This document shows, one piece after another, positions 27,906-36,737 of a stretch of 64,000 nucleotides of DNA (within the stretch, counting starts at the first letter, position 1; each line of letters starts with the position of its first letter). The position numbers and the translations under genes are program-made. The notes under the pieces were generated by a model. It worked only from the letters and a program-made list of their open reading frames with translations. It did no database searches and was not told the origin of the DNA. This DNA is from Rubrivivax gelatinosus (lineage in GTDB: Bacteria > Pseudomonadota > Gammaproteobacteria > Burkholderiales > Burkholderiaceae_C): contig NZ_SLXD01000004.1 of NCBI RefSeq assembly GCF_004340905.1, forward strand, positions 186,001 through 250,000. Direction: 5' to 3'.

Positions 27906-29060
27906 TCAGTAGTCGTCACCTGAGAGGTCGAGTTCAACTTCAGCGGCTTCTAAGCTGTACTTTCCTGAGCCGACCTCCACCTCGGTTTCCCAGGTATCAG
28001 GGTCCGCATCTAGCTTCACCGCATAGCATGTGAGGTAAACCTCGACCTCAACTTCCTCTGAAAAGGTGTGTTGCTGGCCGCCAATCGCGAGTTCCTCTCG
28101 GTCGATGGAGTCCCACAAAAAGAACCGGACATCGACTGACACGTCAACCTGCACGGTCGCGGTCAGCTCTACCACCCATGCGCCGGGCTCATCATCCACC
28201 TTCCAAATGTTGAGCGACTCGGTATCAATCGAGTATCCCGCCAACTCAGCCGAAGAAGCCTCGGCCTCGAAACGGTGGCTGGCACTGTACAGTTCTTCCA
28301 TGCCCCATTCGGCATTTGAAAGGTGTACTCGAAGCAATTCCGAAACCTGAGTCCGAACGGCGGAGCTCTCATCCGAAACCACCGCTTCAATCTTCGCTCT
28401 GACCGCCTGCGCATGTTCGTCCGTTGCGGAGAAGAGAGAGGTCAGCTCGTCAAGCGATGCAACGCAGTAGATGCGCTCCGATTGCTCTGCAAACGCCTTC
28501 CACCCGCCGTCCTTCGAGGCGACGATGGCCTTCGTGTTTAAACCCTTAGCTCGTTCCTCAAGCAGTTGCAGCGCCGCTGCGTCTGGAAACTCGGACTTCT
28601 TCTCTGCTTTCACTCCGAATGGCGGACTCGTTGCAAAGTAGCCATCGAAAAGTTGCCCGGAATTGACATCCGCCAGCTTAAGGACCTCGCCTCGGCACTG
28701 TCCGACGTAGTGTCGAACGTCGTCCTCAAACCGTTTCGTCGCAGAGGCAATCACATCAAGCTGTTCAAAGTGCTGGCTCGCAGGCGCAAAGTCCATCGCC
28801 GTCAATCGAACCAGTGCCTGCGTGGCGGCGAGGAACTTCTCTGATGCCTCTTTGACCGGAACCATGCGGTGCCCAACGACTTCTCGCAGGACAACTTCAG
28901 TCAGCTTCAATGACATGGATTGAGGCAACTGCCGAGGGAGTTGGTTGAGCGCGCCCTTCTCGAAGTTGTATCCCGCACCCTGAATCACGTCCGTATCCAA
29001 GGAGAAGAATGTAACCTCGCCATCGACGAGTTCCTGGGGAGTCGGAGTTCCATTTGGCAT
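27906..29060 (-). CDS. PIN-domain (DUF4935-like) nuclease with C-terminal beta domain
   Basis: A 384-residue protein. Residues about 15-200 fit a PIN nuclease: D22 and D24 in FFSLDTDVIQGAGYNF, E60 in LTEVVLREVVGHRM, D160 in FPDAAALQLLEERA, and D184 in AIVASKDGGWKAFAE, which together would form the metal site. Residues about 265-384 are rich in alternating hydrophobic and charged residues (ATVQVDVSVDVRFFLWDS, EEVEVEVYLTCYAVKLD), predicting an all-beta sandwich of unknown role. It converges on the ABC-3C operon and shares its composition. A toxin or RNA-cleaving defence role is inferred; no antitoxin gene is adjacent. Confidence 0.72.
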   Translation of the reverse strand: MPNGTPTPQELVDGEVTFFSLDTDVIQGAGYNFEKGALNQLPRQLPQSMSLKLTEVVLREVVGHRMVPVKEASEKFLAATQALVRLTAMDFAPASQHFEQLDVIASATKRFEDDVRHYVGQCRGEVLKLADVNSGQLFDGYFATSPPFGVKAEKKSEFPDAAALQLLEERAKGLNTKAIVASKDGGWKAFAEQSERIYCVASLDELTSLFSATDEHAQAVRAKIEAVVSDESSAVRTQVSELLRVHLSNAEWGMEELYSASHRFEAEASSAELAGYSIDTESLNIWKVDDEPGAWVVELTATVQVDVSVDVRFFLWDSIDREELAIGGQQHTFSEEVEVEVYLTCYAVKLDADPDTWETEVEVGSGKYSLEAAEVELDLSGDDY

Positions 29061-29749
29061 GAAGAAGATTATCTACGGGATAGCGTCAGGCGATCAAGCC
29101 GCCCGTGAGTTGATCGGTCATGCTCCTCGCAGGTAAAGACCCGTTGTCATAATCTCCTGGCGTCACGCGGCTGTAGAAGCTATCGGACCAAAATGATCGG
29201 CGTTTCGTGCGGCAGTTGCGGGTCGATCTGAGCAGATCGCGGTGATCGAGAACTGCAATTGACCAACCGAGCTTGCGAGGGATACGAAATGACGACTGCC
29301 GGTCTCGGCGAAGTCGGTTCGCGCTTGGGATGTTGAATGGCAGGTTTCGGCAGCCACTTCCATTGGCTGCCGAATCGCGAATGACCGAGCCCAGTCTTAA
29401 GCAGTCCTCCCCGCTGTTGATCGCCCCCACGCGAAGTTCCACCTGAACCGTACCCACGCGCGTCATCCACGCGACGCCCAGCACGCTGGAATCGTGAGCG
29501 AGGACGCCCCCTTTCCAGCCCCGAGGCCCGCAAAGATCCGCCCGTAGGCCCCGACCTGGAGTCCTCCAGCGCCCGCCGCATGTTCTCGGCGTCATGCCGC
29601 ACGAAGCAACTGCGGTGACCACAGCAGCGTCGCCGCTCGGACACGGGATGTGATCCCCGTCCGATCACGGGCCGGCGCCCTCTCGCGTGCGGGCGCCGCT
29701 CAGGCGAGCGTGGGCGCGGCGGCCCCCGGACAAGACGAGCGCGACGCCG
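29061..29749. other. 689-base stretch without a supported gene
   Basis: Several overlapping frames are open but none has family features or a ribosome binding site. Inverted repeats are seen: CGGCAGCCA at 29348-29356 with TGGCTGCCG at 29364-29372, and GGCGCCC at 29674-29680 with GGGCGCC at 29691-29697. The second lies just past the rbsD stop and could be a weak, T-poor terminator. This stretch marks the right edge of the accessory region. Confidence 0.45.
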
Positions 29750-30145
29750 TCAGAACGTCACGCCGGCCACCAGGATGACGTTGGCGTAGGGCGTGCACTC
29801 TCCCGTGCGCACGATGACCCGGGCCTGCTGCGTGAGGCGCTTGAACTCTTCGTGCGTCAGGGTGCGGGGCGTCAGCGCCAGGTGGCGCGTGTACCAGCCC
29901 GGGCAGGCGCCGCCGGCGCGGTCCAGCGTTTCCTGGGCCAGCCACGCCGACTCGACCTGCATCTCGCCGAGCACCGCGGCCAGCACGTCTTCCAGCCCCG
30001 GCAGGCCGGCGCGCACGGCGAGGTCGATGCGTTGCGGGCCGGGCGGCACCGGCAGGCCGGCGTCGGCGATCACGACCATGTCTCCGTGGCCGAGGGCGGC
30101 GATGCAGCGCGCCAGCTCCGGGTGCAGCAGGCCGTTCTTCTTCAT
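29750..30145 (-). CDS. rbsD: D-ribose pyranase
   Basis: Interconverts the pyranose and furanose forms of D-ribose. The 131-residue protein starts MKKNGLLHPELARCIAALGHGDMVVIADAGLPVP, with the catalytic His in the GHGD loop, and ends VIVRTGECTPYANVILVAGVTF, the family C-terminus. ATG 30145 overlaps the rbsK stop region by four bases. It is the last gene of the rbs operon. Confidence 0.95.
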   Translation of the reverse strand: MKKNGLLHPELARCIAALGHGDMVVIADAGLPVPPGPQRIDLAVRAGLPGLEDVLAAVLGEMQVESAWLAQETLDRAGGACPGWYTRHLALTPRTLTHEEFKRLTQQARVIVRTGECTPYANVILVAGVTF

Positions 30146-31152
30146 GCTTGGCTCCAGGTTGCGGGGGCGGCGCCGCCGGGCAGCGGCACGGCGGGCGGGG
30201 GTTCTGCGCAGGCCAGCGCGCTGTCGCGGCGCGGGATGCTGGGCTGCGCGCCGGCCGTCTGCACGCACAGCGACGCGGCGCGCGAGCCGGTGCGGGCCGC
30301 CGTGTCGAGGTCGCGGCCGGCCATCAGCTCGGCCACGACGGCGCCCAGGAAGGTGTCTCCGGCGCCGGTGGTGTCGACCACCTGCGCCACCGGCACGGCC
30401 GGGTGCAGGCGTTCGCCGCGGGCGTCGCTGACGACCACGCCGTGCTCGCCCAGCGTGACCAGCACCTCCGCGCAGCCGCGCTCGCGCAGCGTGCGCGCGG
30501 CCTGCGCCGCAGCCGCGGTGTCGGCCACCGGCATGCCGGTGTAGGCCTCGGCCTCGCTCTCGTTGACGATCAGCAGCGAAACCAGCGGCCACCAGCTCTC
30601 GTCCAGCGGCAGGCTGGGCGACGGGTTCAGCACCACGCGCAGGCCGCGCCGCTGTGCCGTCTCGGCCACCTGGCGGGCCGTGGTCAGCGGCGTTTCGAGC
30701 TGCATCACCACGGCGGCGCAGCCGTCCAGGGCCTGTTCGCAGGCGCTGTCGTTCTCGAAGGCCAGCGTGGCGTTGGCGCCAGCGTGCACGACGATGCGGT
30801 TCTGGCCGCTGGCCTCGACGACGACGACGGCGGTGCCGGTCGACGCCTGCGCGTCGCGGCGCAGCCAGCGCACGTCGATGCCTTCGGCGCGCAGGCCGTC
30901 GGCGAGCCGCTCGCCCGGCGCGTCGGCGCCGACGCAGCCGATCATGCGCACCGGCGCGCCCATGCGCGCGCAGGCGACCGCCTGGTTGGCGCCCTTGCCG
31001 CCGTTGACTTGCTGCAGGCCGTCGGCCTGCACCGTCTGCCCGGCTTCAGGCGCGTGCTGCACGCGCAGCACGAGGTCGAGGTTCAGGCTGCCGACGACGG
31101 CGACGGTGGGGCTGCCGGCGGACGGGCTGGGGGGCGGGGTGGAGGCTGGCAT
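30142..31152 (-). CDS. rbsK: Ribokinase
   Basis: ATP-dependent phosphorylation of ribose to ribose-5-phosphate (PfkB family). The 336-residue protein shows VVGSLNLDLVLRV, the substrate loop VNGGKGANQAVACARMG, IVNESEAEAYTG, and the catalytic DTTGAGDTFLGAVVAEL with the base Asp. The Pro-rich C-terminus (about 25 residues past the fold) is longer than usual and overlaps rbsD. Confidence 0.95.
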   Translation of the reverse strand: MPASTPPPSPSAGSPTVAVVGSLNLDLVLRVQHAPEAGQTVQADGLQQVNGGKGANQAVACARMGAPVRMIGCVGADAPGERLADGLRAEGIDVRWLRRDAQASTGTAVVVVEASGQNRIVVHAGANATLAFENDSACEQALDGCAAVVMQLETPLTTARQVAETAQRRGLRVVLNPSPSLPLDESWWPLVSLLIVNESEAEAYTGMPVADTAAAAQAARTLRERGCAEVLVTLGEHGVVVSDARGERLHPAVPVAQVVDTTGAGDTFLGAVVAELMAGRDLDTAARTGSRAASLCVQTAGAQPSIPRRDSALACAEPPPAVPLPGGAAPATWSQA

Positions 31153-31161
31153 GGCGTTGTC

Positions 31162-32205
31162 CTAGAGGGCAGGTGCGGCGGCGGCCACGCGCGGGGCGGC
31201 GCTCGACGCGCGCACGACGAGGCTGGGCGCCAGCGCGCGCGTCTGCGCCTCGTGCCGCCGGCGCTCGATGCGTTCGATCAGCAGATCGACCGCCAGGCGG
31301 CTCATCTGCTGCTTGGGTTGGGCGACGGTGGTGAGTGCCGGATGCACCCAGTGCGCCAGGTCGACGTCGTCATAACCGACGATCGACACGTCCGCCGGCG
31401 CGGCCAGGCCGGCCTGGGCCAGCGCGCCGAGGGCGCCGATCGCCATCGCGTCGTTGCAGGCGAAGACCGCCGTCGGCGGCTGCGGCTGCTGCAGCAGGCG
31501 CTGCATGGCATCGAAGCCGCCTTGCGCGGTGAAGTGGCCGTACTGCACCTCGGGCGCCTGATCCGCCAGCCCGGCCTCGGCCAGGACCTCGCGCCAGCCG
31601 GCTTCGCGCTCGCAGCTGACGGCCGTCGCCGGGCTGTCGCCGATGCAGCCGATGCGCCGGTGGCCCAGGCCGACGAGGTGCTGCACGGCCAGGCGCGCAC
31701 CGGCGCGGTTGTCGTTGCAGACGGCGTCGAAGCGCATGCCGGCCAGCGGCCGGTCCAGCAGCACCACCGGCATTCGCAGGCCGTCCAGCTGGGCCAGCAC
31801 CGTGGCGTCGTCGCCGGTGGGCACCAGCACCAGGCCGTCGATGCGGCGCTCGGCCAGCACCTGCAGATAGGCGCTCTGGCGGCGCGGGTCGTCGTTGGAG
31901 TTGCACAGCACGACGTGGTAGCCGGCGCCGAAGCCATGGTCCTCGACGTACTGCACGATCTCGGCGAAGTACGGGTTCGACGAGTTCGGCGTCATCATGC
32001 CGATGGTGTGGGTCTGCCGCTGCTTCAGGCTGCGCGCGATGGCGCTGGGCACGAAATCGAGATCGCGCATGGCGGCCTCGACACGCGCGCGCAGCGCGTC
32101 GCTGACGTGGCGCGTGCCGTTGAGCACGTGCGAGACGGTGGCCACCGACACCCCGGCGCGTTCGGCCACGGTGCGGATGGTGCTGGGGGACGATTTCGAG
32201 GTCAC
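31162..32205 (-). CDS. rbsR: LacI-family ribose operon repressor, GTG start
   Basis: A 347-residue transcriptional regulator. The N-terminal LacI helix-turn-helix (about 8-55) reads TIRTVAERAGVSVATVSHVLNG. It is followed by the hinge VPSAIARSLKQRQTHTIGMM and a periplasmic-binding-protein-like sensor domain (NSSNPYFAEIVQYVED, ACNDAMAIGALGALA, VSIVGYDDVDLAHW). The start is GTG 32205; no ATG precedes the HTH. It is embedded in the operon between rbsC and rbsK, so it is likely to autoregulate through the operator-like site upstream of rbsB. Confidence 0.92.
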   Translation of the reverse strand: MTSKSSPSTIRTVAERAGVSVATVSHVLNGTRHVSDALRARVEAAMRDLDFVPSAIARSLKQRQTHTIGMMTPNSSNPYFAEIVQYVEDHGFGAGYHVVLCNSNDDPRRQSAYLQVLAERRIDGLVLVPTGDDATVLAQLDGLRMPVVLLDRPLAGMRFDAVCNDNRAGARLAVQHLVGLGHRRIGCIGDSPATAVSCEREAGWREVLAEAGLADQAPEVQYGHFTAQGGFDAMQRLLQQPQPPTAVFACNDAMAIGALGALAQAGLAAPADVSIVGYDDVDLAHWVHPALTTVAQPKQQMSRLAVDLLIERIERRRHEAQTRALAPSLVVRASSAAPRVAAAAPAL

Positions 32206-32247
32206 GGCGAGCCGGGGTCCGGGTAACGCTGGTGCCGACCTGACGCC

Positions 32248-33240
32248 TCAATGGCGCGCCGCCTGGCTGCGCTGGCGCAGCGTGTCGGCGATGACGGCGG
32301 CGACGATGACGAAGCCGGTGATGATGCGCTTGCTCGGGTCCGACGCCCCGATCTGCGCCAGCCCGGCGTCGAGCACCGCGATGATCAGCACGCCGAACAG
32401 CGTCGTCACGACCGAGCCGCGCCCGCCCATCAGGCTGGTGCCGCCGATGACCACCGCGGCGATCACCTGCAGCTCGATGCCGGTGCCGGTGTTCGGGTCG
32501 GCGGCTTCCAGCCGTGCCGACTGCATCAGCCCCGCCAGCCCGGCCAGCAGCCCGGTCACCGCGAAGACGGCGATGCGCACCGGCCGCGGGTCGATGCCGG
32601 CCAGGCGCATGGCCTCCTCGTTGGTGCCGATGCCGATGATGTAGCGGCCGTAGGTGGTGCGCGTCAGCACGAGCTGGCCCACGACGACCAGCGCCAGCGC
32701 GATCAGGAACGCGACCGACATGCCGCCCCACACCGGCGCGGCCAGCGCGGCCATGGACTGGCCGACGTACTGGGTGCGCGAGTCGGTCACCAGGTAGGCG
32801 CCGCCGCGCAGCGCTTCGAGCATGCCCAGCGAGACGATGAACGACGGCAGCCGCCAGGCCACCGACACCGCGCCCGTCACGGCCCCGCAGGCCAGGCCCA
32901 CGCCCAGCCCCAGCAGCGAGGCCAGCCAGGGCGCGGTGCTCCAGTTCAGCATCGCGCTGGCGGCCACCGCCGCCGACAGCGCCATCACCGAGCCCACCGA
33001 CAGGTCGATGCCGGCCAGGATCAGCACGAAGGTCATGCCGACGGCCATCACCGTCAGCGCCGGGATCTCGTTGACGATCGACAGCAGCGTGTCGCGGGTG
33101 AAGAAGTACTCGCTGAGGCTGGAGAACAGCAGCACCATGCCGACCAGCACCGCCGTCAGCGCCAGATAGGTGCCGGCCTGGCCGCGCAGGGCCGACCAGG
33201 CGCCGGCGGGCGTTGCGCGGGTATCGGGGGCTGCGTTCAT
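32248..33240 (-). CDS. rbsC: Ribose ABC transporter permease
   Basis: Inner-membrane permease of the RbsABC importer. About 330 residues with 8-10 hydrophobic segments. Family motifs are PALTVMAVGMTFVLILAGIDLSVGS, TTYGRYIIGIGTNEEAMRLAGI (the EAA-like loop), and VIAAVVIGGTSLMGGRGSVV. ATG 33240 is chosen because AGGACAG lies 8 bases upstream; an in-frame ATG at 33258 would add six residues and has no ribosome binding site. Confidence 0.94.
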   Translation of the reverse strand: MNAAPDTRATPAGAWSALRGQAGTYLALTAVLVGMVLLFSSLSEYFFTRDTLLSIVNEIPALTVMAVGMTFVLILAGIDLSVGSVMALSAAVAASAMLNWSTAPWLASLLGLGVGLACGAVTGAVSVAWRLPSFIVSLGMLEALRGGAYLVTDSRTQYVGQSMAALAAPVWGGMSVAFLIALALVVVGQLVLTRTTYGRYIIGIGTNEEAMRLAGIDPRPVRIAVFAVTGLLAGLAGLMQSARLEAADPNTGTGIELQVIAAVVIGGTSLMGGRGSVVTTLFGVLIIAVLDAGLAQIGASDPSKRIITGFVIVAAVIADTLRQRSQAARH

Positions 33241-33268
33241 CGTCGTTCTGTCCTGCATGGGGAGGTGT

Positions 33269-34822
33269 TCAGTGGGCGGCCACGGGTGCGGGCTTGGAGG
33301 CCGCGGCGCCGCCGGTTTCGCTGAAGGCGGCTTCGAGCAGGCCCTGCTGGGTCCATTCGCCGCGCTTGAAGGTGGCCACCAGGCGGCCGCCGCTCATGAC
33401 GCCGATGCGGTCGCTCAGCGCCATCAGCTCGCGCAGGTCGCTGGAGACGACGAGCAGCGCCTTGCCGGCGGCGGCCATCGCGTCGAGCTGGGCGTAGAGG
33501 TCGGCGCGTGCGCCGACGTCGACGCCGCGTGTCGGCTCGTCGAGCAGCAGCGCCTGGCAGTCGCGGCGCAGCCAGCGCGCGAACACCACCTTCTGCTGGT
33601 TGCCGCCCGACAGCGTGCCCACCGGCTGCTCGGGCCCGGTGCAGCGAACGCGCAGCGTGTCGACCCAGCGGCCGGCTTCGCTGCGTTCGGCGCGCTGGCG
33701 CAGCCAGCCCAGCCCGGCGGTGAAGGCGCGCAGGTCGCCCAGCGTGGTGTTCACGCGCACCGACTGCGGCAGCAGCAGGCCTTGCGACTTGCGGTCCTCG
33801 GTGACGAGGCCCAGCCCGGCGGCGATGGCCTGCTGCGGCGAGCGCCAGCCGCAGCCTTCGTAAGCCACGCGCTCGCCGTCGTACAACGTCAGCCGGCCGC
33901 GGTCGGCGCGGTCGGCGCCGAACAGCAGCCGCAGCGCCTCGGTGCGCCCCGAGCCGACGAGCCCGGCCAGGCCCAGCACCTCGCCGGCGTGCAGCGTGAA
34001 GTCGAGGTCGCGCACGGCCTGCCCGCGGCCCAGCCCCTGGGCGCGCAGCACGGCGGCGCCGGCCGGGCGCGCCGGGCGTTCGGCGTGGTCGTCGACCTCG
34101 TGGCCGACCATGGCCTGCACGATGTCGGTCTCCGCCACGCCGCGCATCGGCCGCAGGCTGACCAGCGCACCGTCGCGCAGCACGGCCAGCGTGCCGGCGA
34201 TGCGCAGCACCTCGTCGAGCCGGTGCGAGATGTAGATGACGGCCACGCCGCGGGCCTTCATCTGCTCGATCTCGCGGAACAGCTGCTCGATCTCGCGCGG
34301 CGTCAGCATCGCCGTCGGTTCGTCGAGGATCAGCACGCGCGTACCGTCCTGCAGGTTGCGCGCGATCTCCACCATCTGCTGCTGGCCGATGCCCAGCGCG
34401 GACACCGGCAGCATCGGGTCGATCTGCGTCAGGCCGACGCGTGCCAGCTGCGCGCGCGCCTGCGCGGCCAGCGCGCCGCGGTCGACCCAGCTGGCGCGGT
34501 TGGGCAGGCGGTCGATCAGCAGGTTCTCGGCCACCGTCAGGGTCGGGATCAGGCCCAGCTCCTGCAGCACCATGCGCACGCCGGCGCGCTCGGCCTGCGT
34601 GCGGCTGCGCGGTGCATGCGCCACGCCGGCCAGCGACATGGCGCCGCCGCTGGGCTGCTCGAGCCCGCAGATGATCTTCGACAGCGTGCTCTTGCCGGCG
34701 CCGTTCTCGCCCGTCAGCGCCAGCACCTCGCCGGCGTGCAGCTCGAAGGACACGTCGGTCAGCACACGCGCCGCACCGAAGGACTTGGCGATGCGGTCGA
34801 CCCGCAGCACGACTTCGCTCAC
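33269..34822 (-). CDS. rbsA: Ribose ABC transporter, duplicated ATPase
   Basis: A 517-residue sugar ABC ATPase with two nucleotide-binding domains. The first has Walker A GENGAGKS (38-45), signature SALGIGQQQMVEIA and Walker B VLILDEPTAML. The second has a degenerate Walker A region (GLVGSGRTEALRLL), signature GTLSGGNQQKVVFARWL and LLLDEPTRGVDVGA, as is normal for RbsA/MglA. The start is GTG 34822 with GGAG some 11 bases upstream, so initiation may be weak. Confidence 0.95.
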   Translation of the reverse strand: MSEVVLRVDRIAKSFGAARVLTDVSFELHAGEVLALTGENGAGKSTLSKIICGLEQPSGGAMSLAGVAHAPRSRTQAERAGVRMVLQELGLIPTLTVAENLLIDRLPNRASWVDRGALAAQARAQLARVGLTQIDPMLPVSALGIGQQQMVEIARNLQDGTRVLILDEPTAMLTPREIEQLFREIEQMKARGVAVIYISHRLDEVLRIAGTLAVLRDGALVSLRPMRGVAETDIVQAMVGHEVDDHAERPARPAGAAVLRAQGLGRGQAVRDLDFTLHAGEVLGLAGLVGSGRTEALRLLFGADRADRGRLTLYDGERVAYEGCGWRSPQQAIAAGLGLVTEDRKSQGLLLPQSVRVNTTLGDLRAFTAGLGWLRQRAERSEAGRWVDTLRVRCTGPEQPVGTLSGGNQQKVVFARWLRRDCQALLLDEPTRGVDVGARADLYAQLDAMAAAGKALLVVSSDLRELMALSDRIGVMSGGRLVATFKRGEWTQQGLLEAAFSETGGAAASKPAPVAAH

Positions 34823-34901
34823 GTCGTTGGGACTCCGTTGAAACGTTGGCGGCCGGCGCGATGACGGGCGTCAGCCCATCCACCGCGCCCGGCCGGGGCG
34901 A

Positions 34902-35858
34902 TTACTTGCCGCCCTTGGTCACCAGCACGACGTCGGTCTTGACCTGCGCCGGCATGTCGGCCTGCTTCTGCTTGGCCTGCAGCGCCTTGAGCGCGGTCTC
35001 GATGCCGAACACGGCCTGCTTGGCGCCGTACTGGTCGGCCGTGGCCAGCATGCGGCCGTCGGCCAGCATCGGCTTGACGGCCGAGATGTTGTCGTAGCCG
35101 ACGACCAGCACCTTGCCCGTCTTGTTGGCCGCCTTCACGGCCGCCACCGCGCCGATCGCCATGCTGTCGTTGCCGGCCAGCAGGGCCCGCAGATCCGGGT
35201 GCTCGCGCATCATGCCGGCGGCGACGGTGTTGCCCTTGTCGATCTCCCAGTCGGCCGACTGCACGCCGACGACGGTGATGCCGGCGGCCTTCATCGCGTC
35301 CTGGAAGCCCAGGGTGCGCTGCTGGGCGTTGAAGGTCGTCGAGACGCCTTCGAGGATGCCGACCTTGTCGCCGGCCTTGAGCGACTTGGCGAGATAGTCA
35401 CCGACCAGGCGTGCGCCGACGCGGTTGTCGGGGCCGACGAACGGCACCTTGAACTGCTTGTCGGCCAGCGCGGCGGCGTCGAGCTGGTTGTCGATGTTGA
35501 CGATCAGCACGCCCTTGTCGGCGGCGGCCTTGAGCGCCGGCACCAGCGCCTTGGAGTCGGCCGGCGCGATGACGATGGCATCGACGCGCTGCGCCACCAT
35601 CTGCTCGACCATCTTGATCTGCGCGGCGGTGTCGGTCTCGTTCTTGATGCCGTTGGCGATCAGGGTGTAGGTCTTGGCGTTGGCCTTCTGGTGCGCCTTG
35701 GCGCCGTCTTCCATCGTGCGGAAGAACTCGTTGGCGAGCGACTTCATCACCAGGCCGACCTTGGCCGGGGCGGGGTCGGCGGCGTAGGCCGGAAGGCTGA
35801 CCAGGCCGCCGAGGGCCAAGGCGGCGGTGACGAGCGTCAAGCGACGAGTGATGTCCAT
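34902..35858 (-). CDS. rbsB: Ribose ABC transporter substrate-binding protein
   Basis: Periplasmic ribose receptor, 318 residues. A Sec signal peptide spans residues 1 to about 26 (basic start MDITRR, hydrophobic core, cleavage after AYA). The mature part shows KVGLVMKSLANEFFRTMEDG, VDAIVIAPADSKALVPALK, VNIDNQLD, GNDSMAIGAVAAVKAA and VVGYDNISAVKPML, the type I binding-protein pattern. AGGAG seven bases upstream supports ATG 35858. It is the first gene of rbsBACRKD. Confidence 0.95.
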   Translation of the reverse strand: MDITRRLTLVTAALALGGLVSLPAYAADPAPAKVGLVMKSLANEFFRTMEDGAKAHQKANAKTYTLIANGIKNETDTAAQIKMVEQMVAQRVDAIVIAPADSKALVPALKAAADKGVLIVNIDNQLDAAALADKQFKVPFVGPDNRVGARLVGDYLAKSLKAGDKVGILEGVSTTFNAQQRTLGFQDAMKAAGITVVGVQSADWEIDKGNTVAAGMMREHPDLRALLAGNDSMAIGAVAAVKAANKTGKVLVVGYDNISAVKPMLADGRMLATADQYGAKQAVFGIETALKALQAKQKQADMPAQVKTDVVLVTKGGK

Positions 35859-36011
35859 CAACGATCTCCTCTGGATAGGTTGTAGGCCGGCGGCCGCCGG
35901 CGAATCGCGCTGAAGCGGGCCCCTGACGACGCCACCCGACGCTTCGGCGATGCTCCGTCGGCACTGCCGAAGCGTTGGGATGAGACCTGCTGAACACGAT
36001 TTGGACACCAA

Positions 36012-36030
36012 AAAAACGTTTACGCAATCG
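36012..36030 (-). promoter_or_regulatory. Putative RbsR operator upstream of rbsB
   Basis: On the minus strand this reads GCGTAAACGTTTTT with a central ACGT step and one good half-site (GCGTAAAC), the style of LacI/PurR-family operators. It lies about 155 bases before the rbsB start, and a long untranslated leader would follow. The right half is degenerate (T-run), so the assignment is tentative. Confidence 0.35.
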
Positions 36031-36737
36031 GTTTTCTGCACCCCAAATCCAGGGTTTTCCCTTGGTTCTGACGGCGATGGGGCACGACGATCGTGTCGAC
36101 GACACGGGGCGCGCTGCATGGTCCGGCGCCGGCGGCCGTTGGCGCAAACGAGTGTCCGCCCAGGTGGAGCGGATGAGGACGACCTGCGGCGCTCCGGCGC
36201 GGCGCTGACTGGCGGACGGCTGGCGATCGAGGCAGCAGGCCGCGGTGCCGGTCAGTCGGGGATCGGGGCTTGGGCCTGCGTCGGCGAGCCGGCCATCGCA
36301 GCGCGCGAACATGACTGCCATGCAGCGAGGGCGAACTGTCGTTGGAAGCTGCTGAGTGACTGCAGGCGGCCAGGAGCAGAACTTCGCCAAGGTCCGCCTT
36401 GTGGCGTCTGGCGGCGGACAGCGCGTCCAAAGGACAGCAGTGGCGGCAGCGGGCCTGCGTCTGCCTGGGCCGGCCGCAGGCGCCTGCGTGCTGGCGCCAA
36501 CGCGTCAAGTGGTGGCAGCATACCGTCCTCCTGAGTTCCGGCGAGGCGCAGAAGTCGTTGCAACAAGCTGCCGGACTTGCGGGCCAAGTTGGTGCTGTAT
36601 TCACATACAGTAAACAGGCGGAAAGTTGCAGTGCAGCAAGCACTTGGGTTCGCTGACCCGTCCGTCGTTATGCGGCACGCGTCGATTTTAGGGCGCGGCG
36701 TCTGTCTCTCTACAACACGTTGAACACAAGCTGCATC
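36031..36737. other. 707-base intergenic region with a degenerate reading frame
   Basis: No intact gene. To the left of the LexA-like box (36593-36612), the minus strand gives broken frames. One contains PLDALSAARRHKADLGEVLLLA, which faintly resembles the N-terminal ImuA pattern (ALDA-LPGGGWP-G-v-eLL). This could be a decayed SOS gene, but an integron integrase start or chance is also possible. Right of the box, GTTATGC at 36669-36675 resembles an attC R' box. Confidence 0.35.
36593..36612. promoter_or_regulatory. LexA-type SOS box
   Basis: TGCTGTATTCACATACAGTA fits the CTGT-N8-ACAG consensus exactly, with symmetric flanking bases close to TACTGT...ACAGTA. It could repress a leftward gene that is now decayed, or the GNAT gene whose start lies about 125 bases to the right. 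SOS control of integron integrases makes the nearby attC-like sites notable. Confidence 0.6.

Noticed and set aside
27806..28033. Short plus-strand open frame overlapping the PIN gene end
   Set aside because: Featureless and antisense to a well-supported gene.
29086..29668. Overlapping minus-strand frames of 160-180 codons
   Set aside because: Three frames are open over the same stretch, none with recognisable motifs or ribosome binding sites; the stretch is treated as non-coding.
29674..29697. Terminator of the rbs operon
   Set aside because: The 7-bp stem is clear but no T-run follows on the minus strand, so it is not listed as a terminator.
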